A stretch of 43,228 bases of DNA from JARRNJ01 sp037385045. GTDB taxonomy: Bacteria; Pseudomonadota; Gammaproteobacteria; JASBUN01. Below the pieces are notes generated by a model, which ran no database searches, was not told the DNA's origin, and saw only the letters and a list, made by a program, of their open reading frames with translations. Positions within the stretch are counted from its first letter, which is position 1. The number at the start of each line of letters is the position of its first letter. Where the stretch lies: the NCBI GenBank assembly GCA_037385045.1, contig JARRNJ010000011.1, forward strand, positions 1-43,228. The letters run 5' to 3'. Position numbers and translations under genes: made by a program. Of this stretch, positions 1 through 7,073 are shown in pieces.

Positions 1-66
1 GTGACCGGCGAACACCGCCACCACCAGGCGCCGGTGGTGCTCTTGGTGAGCTGCATCCTCGGACAT
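1..66 (-). CDS. Start of a truncated unknown gene
   Basis: Twenty-two codons are open from an ATG at 66 to the window edge. The ATG is preceded on the minus strand by a good ribosome binding site (AGGGAGAG, 5 bases before ATG). The visible residues begin MSEDAAHQEHHRRLVVAVFAG, with a charged, His-rich start that turns hydrophobic. This is too short to assign a family. The rest lies outside the window, so the gene may equally be a short ORF. Confidence 0.5.
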   Translation of the reverse strand, partial: MSEDAAHQEHHRRLVVAVFAGH

Positions 67-226
67 CCGCACTCTCCCTGGTAGACCCCTTCCGGTCCGG
101 CCGCCGGTACCGGACTGTCGTCTCAAAGCATAGCTGCATCCCACGGCGTTGGCGCGAGGCGCGAGGCGCTGGTCGGTTCCCCGGATCTCGTTCCACTGCA
201 TGCGGGCTACATGAGCCGCCCCGCAT

Positions 227-301
227 GGTGGATGCGCTGCGCTTATTCACCCTACAGTTGGTCCGATAGGGCTGAGGAACGTAGGGTGGGTAAGCGCAGC
301 T
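227..301. repeat. Palindromic dispersed repeat, family B copy 1
   Basis: The left arm reads GGTGGATGCGCTGCGCTTAT and leads into TCACCCTAC; the right arm GTAGGGTGGGTAAGCGCAGC is its imperfect reverse complement. The same element recurs at 33198-33278 and 43143-43228. This copy is the most degenerate (TTATTCACC instead of TTATCCACC). It contains no ORF and no transposase. Confidence 0.8.
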
Positions 302-548
302 GATTTGCGTAGGTTGCGTCAAGGCCGAAGGACGGACGCAACGTCTGCTACAGTGGCGAGTGGCGAAACGCTCTTACCTCCCCGTTGGTCAGTGGCAACC
401 CGCTGTCGCAAGGGCCAGCGAACCCGCCGGTTGCGCGCAAATCGAGGTCCCCGGTGCACCGCTTCTCTGTGCGACACTGATTACCTCGCCCCCGCGCGCT
501 ACGCGATACTTGCTACGCCAAACATCCATAATCCGGCCGGAGTGCAAC

Positions 549-581
549 GGAATCCGGGAGCGCCTCAAACCCCCGGATTCC
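549..581. repeat. Inverted repeat, 10-bp perfect stem
   Basis: GGAATCCGGG (549-558) pairs perfectly with CCCGGATTCC (572-581) around a 13-base loop. The flanks GCAAC and GTTGC extend the stem with a two-base bulge. The following TGCATCCGGGCTACA is a phrase common in dispersed repeats of gammaproteobacteria. It could form a hairpin in a transcript from either strand, but no T-tract follows it. Confidence 0.6.
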
Positions 582-737
582 GCGTTGCTGCATCCGGGCT
601 ACATCGACTACACCGACTCAAGGCTGACAACAAAGAGATTTACACCGCGCTCTCTGCGCCTCCGCGTCCTCTGCGTTATCGACCGACGTGTGAGGGCGTG
701 GCCCGGACGGCATGCGATTCAACACACGGCGCCGGCA

Positions 738-1664
738 TCAGAAATAAGTGGAGCGGATCTCGTCGTGCAGCTTGGCCAAGCCCAGCTGCAACTCGTCGAC
801 GAAAAGGTGCAGATCCTGCTGCTCGAGGACCTCGGGCTTTACCCGCACCACCTTGCGCTGCACACGGCGCAACAGCTTGAGGGGCTTTTCGTTGCGCGGC
901 AGGGTCTCCAGGCAGTGCTGGACCTCACCGGTGGTGTGGTAAAAGGCGCGCGGAAAGCGCTTTTCCTGCAGCAGAAACCGCAGCACGTCGGAGCGCCGCA
1001 CGCCGACGCGCATCTCGCGCCGGTACATCTGATAGGCGGTCAGCGACTTCAACACCCCGACCCACTGGATGCTCTCGAACGGCGCCATGTCCTCGGGCAG
1101 CTCCGGCAGCAGGCTGGCGGATCGCACGTCGATGATGCGCGTGGTCATGTCGGCCCGTTCGAGGTTGCGGCCGATGCGCAGGAACTGATAGCCCTCGTCG
1201 TGGGTCATGGTGCCGGCCAGCAGGCCGGTGATGGTCTGGGCGCCGAGGATGACCCGGTGCAGGTAATCGTAGCGGCCGCGCTGGGACAGGCCGGTCTGCA
1301 CGTCGGCGTGGGCCGTCAGATAGAGCTGGTTGACCTGCTCCCAGGACTCGCGTGGAATGATGTCGCGAATGGTGCGGGCGTTCTCCCGGGCCGAGTTGAG
1401 GGAGCTCAGAATGGAGCTGGGATTGGCCGTGTTGGCGAGGATGAAGCGCACCACGCTGCGCTCGTCGGCTTCCTGGTAATGCTCGCTGAACAGCTCCTGG
1501 CCGCCCAGGATATCGATGATCGGCTCCCAGCCCAGGCGCACCCGCCTGGGCAGATCGAGCAGCAGGTGGGTATTGACGTTGATCAGGCGCGCGGTGTTCT
1601 CGGCCCGCTCGATGTAGCGCGCCATCCAGTAGATGTTCGACGCGACCCGCGAGAGCATCGTCAT
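738..1664 (-). CDS. Alpha-E domain protein
   Basis: A 308-residue all-helical protein of the alpha-E family (DUF403), recognised by its opening MLSRVASNIYWMARYIERAE and spread through its full length. The family's biochemical role is unsettled. It is nearly always encoded beside a circularly permuted ATP-grasp protein and is thought to act with it in peptide-bond or amide formation. Here the ATG overlaps the stop of the upstream ATP-grasp gene (ATGA, 1661-1664), so the two are translationally coupled. Together with Anbu at 3270 they form the conserved Anbu neighbourhood. No signal peptide is seen, so the protein is cytoplasmic. Confidence 0.93.
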   Translation of the reverse strand: MTMLSRVASNIYWMARYIERAENTARLINVNTHLLLDLPRRVRLGWEPIIDILGGQELFSEHYQEADERSVVRFILANTANPSSILSSLNSARENARTIRDIIPRESWEQVNQLYLTAHADVQTGLSQRGRYDYLHRVILGAQTITGLLAGTMTHDEGYQFLRIGRNLERADMTTRIIDVRSASLLPELPEDMAPFESIQWVGVLKSLTAYQMYRREMRVGVRRSDVLRFLLQEKRFPRAFYHTTGEVQHCLETLPRNEKPLKLLRRVQRKVVRVKPEVLEQQDLHLFVDELQLGLAKLHDEIRSTYF

Positions 1665-3115
1665 GACGCCTCCGTATCGACGATCCAGGTGTCTTTGCTG
1701 CCGCCGCCCTGGGACGAGTTGACCACCGTCGAACCCTTGCGCAGCGCCACCCGGGTGAGGCCGCCGGTGGTGACGAACGTCTTTTTGCCGGAGAGGATGA
1801 ATGGGCGCAGGTCCAGGTGCCGGGGCTCGACCCGCGTACCCACCAGGGTGGGCGCCGTGGACAGGGTCAGCATGGGCTGGGCGATATAGTTGCGCGGGTC
1901 GCGGCGGATCAGGCGCACGAACTTGTCGCGCTCTTCCTGGGACGCCTGCGGGCCGATCAGCATGCCGTAGCCGCCGGATTCGTTGGCAGGTTTGACCACC
2001 AGCTCATCGATGTGCTCGACGACGTAATCGCGTTCCGTCTTTTCGATGCACTTGTAGGTGGGCACGTTGGGAATCAACGGGTCCTGGTCCAGGTAGTACT
2101 TGATGATGTCAGGCACGTAGGCGTAGACCACCTTGTCGTCGGCCACGCCGGCGCCCGGGGCGTTGGCCAGCGCCACGGTGCCCGCCTTCCAGGCCCGCAT
2201 CAATCCGGGCACGCCGAGCAGCGAGTCGGGCTCAAAGGCCTCGGGGTCCAGGAACAGATCGTCGACGCGCCGGTAAATCACGTCCACCCGCGACAAACCC
2301 TCGATGGTACGCATGTACACCACGTCGTCCTTGTCCACCACCAGGTCCGAGCCTTCCACCAGTTCGGCCCCCATCTGCTGGGCCAGGAACGCGTGCTCGA
2401 AATAGGCAGAGTTGTATACCCCCGGCGTGAGCACCACCACCTCCGGCTGGTCGCCGCCGCGCGGCGACAGCGAGGCAAGCGTCTCGTAGAGCTGGGACGG
2501 GTAGTCGTCCACCGGCAGGATGCTGTATTGCTCGAACAGCTCTGGGAAGATGCGCTTCATCACCTGGCGGTTCTCCAGCATATAGGAGACGCCGGACGGC
2601 ACGCGCAGGTTGTCCTCCAGCACGTACATGGTGCCGCGCTGGTCGCGCACCAGGTCGGAGCCGCAGATGTGGGCCCAGACGCCCTGCGGCGGGTTCACGC
2701 CCACGCACTGGGGACGGAAGTTCTTGGAGTCGGCCAGCAGCTCCTCGGGAAACACCTTGTCCTTGACGATGCGCTGGTCATGGTAAAGGTCGTCGATGAA
2801 CAGGTTCAGGGCCTCGACCCGCTGTTTCAGGCCGGCCTCGATGCCGCTCCACTCGTCCCTGGCGATGATGCGCGGAATGATATCGAACGGCCAGGCGCGG
2901 TCGATGGAGCCTTCCTCCTCGGAATACACCGTGAAGGTCACCCCCATGACGTGGATGGCGGTCTCCGCCGCCGCCTTGTAGGCCTCGATGTCCTTGTCGC
3001 TCAGCGCCCGCAGGTATTTGGACAGGGCCAGGGCCACCGGCCGCGCGCGCCCGGTGACGCGGATCAGCTCGTCGTAGAAGCCCTTGATCTTGTAACTACC
3101 CCACCGAATCGCCAT
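1661..3115 (-). CDS. Circularly permuted ATP-grasp protein
   Basis: A 484-residue member of the circularly permuted type 2 ATP-grasp family (DUF404/DUF407). The start WGSYKIKGFYDELI and the internal segments YVLEDNLRVPSGVSY, VVLTPGVYNSAYFEH and VVKPANESGGYG (nucleotide-binding type) are characteristic. The family is predicted to ligate amino groups to carboxylates using ATP, but substrates are unknown. It is first in a two-gene operon with the alpha-E protein. It is divergent from the Anbu gene across a 154-base intergenic region, which should hold promoters for both directions. The ATG at 3115 has no strong Shine-Dalgarno, but family members begin at the same place. Confidence 0.93.
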   Translation of the reverse strand: MAIRWGSYKIKGFYDELIRVTGRARPVALALSKYLRALSDKDIEAYKAAAETAIHVMGVTFTVYSEEEGSIDRAWPFDIIPRIIARDEWSGIEAGLKQRVEALNLFIDDLYHDQRIVKDKVFPEELLADSKNFRPQCVGVNPPQGVWAHICGSDLVRDQRGTMYVLEDNLRVPSGVSYMLENRQVMKRIFPELFEQYSILPVDDYPSQLYETLASLSPRGGDQPEVVVLTPGVYNSAYFEHAFLAQQMGAELVEGSDLVVDKDDVVYMRTIEGLSRVDVIYRRVDDLFLDPEAFEPDSLLGVPGLMRAWKAGTVALANAPGAGVADDKVVYAYVPDIIKYYLDQDPLIPNVPTYKCIEKTERDYVVEHIDELVVKPANESGGYGMLIGPQASQEERDKFVRLIRRDPRNYIAQPMLTLSTAPTLVGTRVEPRHLDLRPFILSGKKTFVTTGGLTRVALRKGSTVVNSSQGGGSKDTWIVDTEAS

Positions 3116-3269
3116 GATGTGAAATCGCTATGAGCCGCAAAACAGTTCAATTAACCTTAGCTGCTGACCAGGTACGCATGCAAACCGCCCGGGCCGCTAC
3201 CGCACCGCTGCCGTGCAAGCCGGCACTGTGGCGGTGCAACACCGATTCCCCCGTTATCAGGAACCGTCC

Positions 3270-4004
3270 ATGAGTTATTGCCTAGCCATCAAAGTCAACA
3301 AGGGTTTGGTGTTCGCCTCCGACTCGCGCACCAACGCCGGCGTCGACTACGTAACCACTTATAGCAAGATGCATACCTTCGTCTGGCCGGGCGAGATGGT
3401 ATGCGTGTTGGTCACGGCCGGCAACCTGGGCACTTCGCAGGCGGTGGTGAATCTGATCCACAAGCACCTGGAAGAGCCGGAGGCGGAGTTCAATCTGCGC
3501 CAGGCCAAACACGTCTACGAGGCGGCCCACTACGTCGGCCGGCTCAGCCAGGCCGAGCAGGAGCAGCACCGCGAGGCGTTCAAGAAGTCCAGCGCCAGCG
3601 TCGAAGCCAGCTTCATCCTCGGCGGCCAGATCGCCGGGCGCTCCCCGGAGATCTACATGATCTACCCCCAGGGCAACTACATCAGCGCCTCGCCGGAAAC
3701 CCCGTTCCTGCAGATCGGGGAGGCCAAATACGGCAAACCGATCCTCGACCGCATCATCGGACCGGAGACGACGCTGGAAGACGCCGCCCGCTGCGCCCTG
3801 GTGTCGCTGGATTCCACCATGCGTTCCAACATCTCCGTCGGCCCGCCGCTGGAGCTGGCGATCTACCAGGGCGACAGCCTGGAAGATCCGCGGCACATGA
3901 CCTACAAGCTGGCGTCGCCGTTCTATAAGACGCTGCAGAAGCGCTGGACCGAAGGGCTGCGACGCGCCTTCAACCGCCTGCCGAGGTTCGATTGGGAAGG
4001 GTGA
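3270..4004 (+). CDS. Anbu-type proteasome-like peptidase
   Basis: A 244-residue member of the Anbu (ancestral beta subunit) branch of the proteasome/HslV Ntn-hydrolase family. The ATG at 3270 was chosen over an upstream in-frame start because Ntn proteases expose residue 2 as the nucleophile and family members begin there. After Met removal, the chain starts SYCLAIKVNKGLVFASDSRT, giving Ser1, Asp17 and Lys32, close to the canonical nucleophile/Asp17/Lys33 triad. Most homologues I recall carry Thr1, so Ser1 is notable. The divergent alpha-E and ATP-grasp genes are its usual partners. Anbu assembles into open rings; its natural substrate is not established. The usual transglutaminase-like partner is not in the window. 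Confidence 0.92.
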   Translation: MSYCLAIKVNKGLVFASDSRTNAGVDYVTTYSKMHTFVWPGEMVCVLVTAGNLGTSQAVVNLIHKHLEEPEAEFNLRQAKHVYEAAHYVGRLSQAEQEQHREAFKKSSASVEASFILGGQIAGRSPEIYMIYPQGNYISASPETPFLQIGEAKYGKPILDRIIGPETTLEDAARCALVSLDSTMRSNISVGPPLELAIYQGDSLEDPRHMTYKLASPFYKTLQKRWTEGLRRAFNRLPRFDWEG

Positions 4005-4010
4005 TGACAA

Positions 4011-4220
4011 GTGCCGGCCGTGGCACCGCGTCAGGCGTCCGGCGGCGCGGGAAAGCGCAATCGGTGCGTCACCTTCGGTCGACGCACCCTACCGCTTCGT
4101 AGGGTGCGTTCGACGCCGCAGGCGGCAACGCACCGTGTGCCGGCCGTGGCACGGCGTCAGGCGTCCGGCGGCGCGGGAAAGCGCAATCGGTGCGTCACCT
4201 TCGGTCGACGCACCCTACCG
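4011..4220. repeat. 126-bp tandem repeat, family A, 1.7 copies
   Basis: The segment 4011-4094 recurs at 4137-4220, an offset of 126 bases, with a single visible mismatch (ACCGCGTC versus ACGGCGTC). Each unit contains the arms GGTGCGTCACCTTCGG and GTAGGGTGCGTTCGACGCC, which are roughly complementary around the ACCCTAC/GTAGGGT core. The array fills the gap between the convergent Anbu and metallopeptidase genes. Its last ACCCTACCG supplies the TAG stop of the metallopeptidase gene (CTA at 4215-4217). A related array with the same period lies at 34619-34905. Confidence 0.9.
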
Positions 4221-5312
4221 CCTGATATCCTCCCGGCATGCATCGATGACGTCGTGCACGAAGCGCAGCTTGTTCAGGGTCAGGCCCGCGATCACGAACG
4301 GGTAGGCATCGGCCAGACCCATGCTGCGGTTGAGGGCATTGAGGGCGACGCTCAGCTTCTCCCAGTCCTGCAGCAAACGGTCGAATCCCACCGGCGTCAG
4401 GTAGCCGCTCATGGTCTGGTCCGCTTCCGCCGGCGCCGTCACGGGACGGCCCTGGATGCTGAAACCGAAATCATGGGCGGTCTCCAGCGTATCGACCATG
4501 TGCAGGTAGTGGGCCCAGGTCTCCGCCCAGTCCTCCCACGGGTGGGCGCTGGCGTAGGCGCTGATCCAGCAGTCTTTCCAGCCCTGTGGCGGGCCGTCGG
4601 AGTAATACCGGCCCAAGGCGGCATCGTAGTCCCAACGCTCGTCGCCGAACAGGTTCCGGAACGGTTCCAGCCAGTTACTGTCGCGAATCAGCCGGTCCCA
4701 GTAGTAGTGGCCGCACTCGTGGCGAAAGTGGCCCAGCAGAGTACGGTAGCCTTCGTTCATCTTTTCGCGCATCTCCTCGCGCGCGCTGTGCTCGGCCTCC
4801 ATGATGTTGATGGTGATCATGCCGGTGCGGTGTCCAGTCACCACGCGCTGGCGCGGCGCCACTTCATTGCTGAACTCGTCACGGTCCTCCGTATCGGCCA
4901 GGAAGTCGAACGCCAGCCCGCGCTCGGGATCACGGTCACGGCCGATGACCGGCAGTCCCAGGCCGTACAACGTGTACAGCAGCCGCCGTTTGGCGACCTC
5001 GATACGGTGCCAAAGAGTCAGGTTCTGCGGCTCGTTGAGATCGGGAATGATGTGATTGAGGCGGCACGACGCGCAGTATCGATGCCCGTCTTCCGCCGGC
5101 ACCATCCAGTTGCACACGTCATAGGTCTGGTAGTTGCCGCATTTGCGGTAGCGCCGGCCGTTGGCCAGCCCGCGCCAGAGCCCGCCTTCCTCCGGCTCCA
5201 GGGCGCTCAGCCGGCGGGCGTCGGGCAGATAACCGACGCTGCGGCCGCAAACGAGACAGAGGCTGTTTTCGAAATGCAGCGTGTTCCCGCATTGGCAGCG
5301 TGAGGTTCGCAA
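4215..5312 (-). CDS. Zinc-ribbon putative metallopeptidase
   Basis: A 365-residue protein with an N-terminal zinc ribbon (CQCGNTLHFENSLCLVCGR, with a second set of cysteines near residues 60-80 in CGNYQTYDVCNW and CASC). A putative zinc-peptidase domain (Peptidase_Mx type) follows; its HECGHYYWD segment gives an HExxH site. Family members are often encoded in Anbu/alpha-E/ATP-grasp neighbourhoods, which fits its position. The start is TTG at 5312: homologues begin just before the first CxC, and an AAGGA lies upstream. The protein is predicted to be cytoplasmic. Its substrate is unknown, and the stop codon lies inside the family A repeat array. Confidence 0.85.
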   Translation of the reverse strand: MRTSRCQCGNTLHFENSLCLVCGRSVGYLPDARRLSALEPEEGGLWRGLANGRRYRKCGNYQTYDVCNWMVPAEDGHRYCASCRLNHIIPDLNEPQNLTLWHRIEVAKRRLLYTLYGLGLPVIGRDRDPERGLAFDFLADTEDRDEFSNEVAPRQRVVTGHRTGMITINIMEAEHSAREEMREKMNEGYRTLLGHFRHECGHYYWDRLIRDSNWLEPFRNLFGDERWDYDAALGRYYSDGPPQGWKDCWISAYASAHPWEDWAETWAHYLHMVDTLETAHDFGFSIQGRPVTAPAEADQTMSGYLTPVGFDRLLQDWEKLSVALNALNRSMGLADAYPFVIAGLTLNKLRFVHDVIDACREDIRR

Positions 5313-5382
5313 CGGTCAGAGTCCTTCGGCGACGATGGGACGGACACTATAGCAGACGCGGCCAGGGCCGATCACGGCGGGT

Positions 5383-6063
5383 TCAGGCAGCGGGATCAAT
5401 GTCATCAAAGCTGCGCACCTGGCGGTGGGCGGCGCCAGGCCGGAGCGCGCCGTCGCGCACCAGTTGCACGGTGTGCATGCCCGCGGTGCGGGCGGCATCC
5501 AGCTCCTCGACGATATCCGACAGAAACAGAATCTCTTCCGGCGGCAGCCCGATGTGCGCGGCGATGGCGCCGTAGGCCGCCGCCTCGCGCTTGCTGCCGA
5601 TGCGCGTGTCGAAATAACCGGAGAACAGCGGCGTCAGGTCACCGGCTTCGGAATGGCCGAACAACAGCTGCTGCGCCTGCACCGAGCCGGAGGAAAACAC
5701 GTACAACCGAAAACCGTGTTGATGCCATGCCCGCAACCGGCGCGCCGCGTCGTCATAGATGTGGCCGTGGAAGTCGCCGTCGCGGTAGCCCGCTTCCCAG
5801 ATCATGCCCTGCAGGGCCTTCAATGGCGTGGCCTTGCGGTCCTGGTCGATCCAGCGCAGCAATTGCGCCACGACGCCCGCATCATCCAACTCGGCGCCGG
5901 ACTCCGCCCGCACCGCGTCGAGCTGCTCGCGCACCGCCGGATCCGTCGCATGTTCGCGCACGAACTGCGCCATGCGCCGCCGGGCGTAGGGAAACAGCAC
6001 CTCCTTGACGAAGGACAGCGACGACGTCGTGCCCTCGATGTCCGTGAGGATCGCGCGAATCAT
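5383..6063 (-). CDS. mtnC: Enolase-phosphatase E1
   Basis: A 226-residue HAD-superfamily enzyme of methionine salvage. It enolises 2,3-diketo-5-methylthiopentyl-1-phosphate and then dephosphorylates it to the acireductone. The HAD motif I is ILTDIEGTTSS (D8, E10), which is diagnostic for MtnC, where Glu replaces the second Asp. Motif II is VFSSGS near residue 130 and motif III/IV is ILFLSDIVEELDAA near 180. Its ATG overlaps the stop of mtnD (ATGA, 6060-6063), indicating coupled translation. The product is the substrate of the upstream gene's enzyme. Confidence 0.96.
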   Translation of the reverse strand: MIRAILTDIEGTTSSLSFVKEVLFPYARRRMAQFVREHATDPAVREQLDAVRAESGAELDDAGVVAQLLRWIDQDRKATPLKALQGMIWEAGYRDGDFHGHIYDDAARRLRAWHQHGFRLYVFSSGSVQAQQLLFGHSEAGDLTPLFSGYFDTRIGSKREAAAYGAIAAHIGLPPEEILFLSDIVEELDAARTAGMHTVQLVRDGALRPGAAHRQVRSFDDIDPAA

Positions 6064-6620
6064 GTCACCGAAGCGACGTACTGGTCGAAATCCGGAAAGC
6101 GCGTGGCGATATCGCTGCCGGTGAAATCACCGACCCAACCGTCGGGCTGGGTGAACAGGCGAATGCACTTGAAGTCGGGTTCAGCGCCCATGTCGAACCA
6201 GTGAGTGGTGTCCGCCGGGACGCTGATCAGGTCCCCCCGCTCGCACAGGATCATGTACACCTTGCCGCCCACGTGGAGGTAGAACAGCCCGCGGCCGTCG
6301 ACAAAGAAGCGCACCTCGAAATCGTCGTGGGTATGCTCGGCCAGAAACTTGCGGCGCAGCTCCCCTTTTTTCGGGTTGTCGGGCCGCAGCGCCACCACGT
6401 CCACCGATTGAAAGCCGTAGCGCTCGCTCAAGGCGTCGATGGACTCGTGGTAGGCGGCAATCACCTCGTCCTGACCAGCGTCGAGAGCCAGAGGTCGGCT
6501 GGCGTCCCAGCGTTCGAACTCCACGCCGACTTCCGCCAGCTTGACGACAATGTCGTTGAAATCCGTAAACGTTTCCCGGCGCTCGGGGGCGGTGTCCGGG
6601 CAGATGGTGAGGGTGCTCAT
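6060..6620 (-). CDS. mtnD: Acireductone dioxygenase
   Basis: A 186-residue cupin metalloenzyme that oxidises acireductone to the keto-acid precursor of methionine plus formate (Fe form) or to an off-pathway product (Ni form). The metal-binding cupin motif is visible as HTHDDFEVRFFVDGRG (two His and a Glu), with the second-motif His in DTTHWFDMG. The ATG at 6620 is chosen because it follows a GGGAG site and matches the family length; an in-frame start 26 codons upstream would add an Arg-rich leader. It is first in a two-gene operon with mtnC. mtnB, often adjacent, is absent here. Confidence 0.95.
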   Translation of the reverse strand: MSTLTICPDTAPERRETFTDFNDIVVKLAEVGVEFERWDASRPLALDAGQDEVIAAYHESIDALSERYGFQSVDVVALRPDNPKKGELRRKFLAEHTHDDFEVRFFVDGRGLFYLHVGGKVYMILCERGDLISVPADTTHWFDMGAEPDFKCIRLFTQPDGWVGDFTGSDIATRFPDFDQYVASVT

Positions 6621-6702
6621 GGCGCGCTCCCGCGGCTGATGGTCGATGGTGAAGCGAGATTGTACCGCCCGCCCGGCGCCGGCCTCAATCCGGCCCACGC
6701 GC

Positions 6703-6771
6703 CACTGTCACAGTGCCGTAACGGCCTTGGTGACTACCAAGATGTTCCGCCTGTTCAATGCGTTAGCGCAT
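6703..6771. promoter_or_regulatory. Cluster of three dyads, candidate activator sites
   Basis: Three perfect inverted repeats lie within 69 bases: CACTGT-C-ACAGTG, CTTGGT-GACT-ACCAAG and ATGCG-TTAG-CGCAT. They lie about 145-215 bases upstream of the sigma-54 promoter, the usual distance for enhancer binding. The natural candidate to bind is the sigma-54 activator at 12784-14154. The dyads do not share one sequence, so at most one or two may be the true site. Confidence 0.4.
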
Positions 6772-6914
6772 CGCGCCGCTAGCCCGCGGTACCTGCCGTA
6801 TCAATCCCATTACAGCCAAAGGCGCCACAGGCGCCCCGGCGGGTCACTGGCGTCCCGGTCTAAGCCGTTGCTTTGACGAAGGAAATCGCGGCGTTTCGGG
6901 AACTCTTCCGAGTC

Positions 6915-6930
6915 TGGCACAGGCATTGCT
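6915..6930 (+). promoter_or_regulatory. Sigma-54 (-24/-12) promoter
   Basis: TGGCACAGGCATTGCT matches the RpoN consensus TGGCAC-N5-TTGCW at every conserved position, with the invariant GG and GC correctly spaced. Transcription would begin near 6940, leaving a leader of about 130 bases before the first gly-rich gene (ATG at 7074). The same locus encodes an RpoN-dependent activator. Confidence 0.88.
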
Positions 6931-7073
6931 CGGTGGTTGTTGCGTGGCGCGGCCATCGCCGTGCCGCATGCCCGGACGAGGCGGCTGGACTGCAGGTGCG
7001 GCCGCCCGCGCGTGGGCGATCCGGATCACCTACGGCACATCGAACACCAACACGAACAGGGGAGATCACAGTC

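Larger units (their letters stand above)
67..737. other. Intergenic region with dispersed repeats
   Basis: No convincing gene is seen in this 670-base stretch; the ORFs crossing it lack a ribosome binding site or family resemblance. It is a patchwork of repeat-like sequence: a palindromic element at 227-301, an inverted repeat at 549-581, and a tract of CTCTGCGCCTCCGCGTCC type at about 651-679 that resembles short repeats scattered in many bacterial genomes. The two flanking genes are both on the minus strand, so this is the 3' side of the 66-start gene's promoter region and the trailer of the alpha-E gene. Confidence 0.6.
6621..7073. other. Regulatory intergenic region between mtnD and the gly-rich operon
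   Basis: This 453-base divergent intergenic region has no supported gene. It holds a perfect sigma-54 promoter (6915-6930) and, 145-215 bases upstream of it, three perfect dyads: CACTGTCACAGTG (6703-6715), CTTGGTGACTACCAAG (6726-6741) and ATGCGTTAGCGCAT (6758-6771). A GGCGCCACAGGCGCC palindrome lies at 6821-6835. The spacing suits upstream activator sites for an RpoN-dependent promoter. The mtnD promoter must lie near its left end. Confidence 0.6.

Noticed and set aside
360..1889. Long plus-strand ORF of 509 codons over the alpha-E gene
   Set aside because: It is antisense to the alpha-E and ATP-grasp genes, has an odd composition, no ribosome binding site and no family match; an effect of GC-rich third positions.
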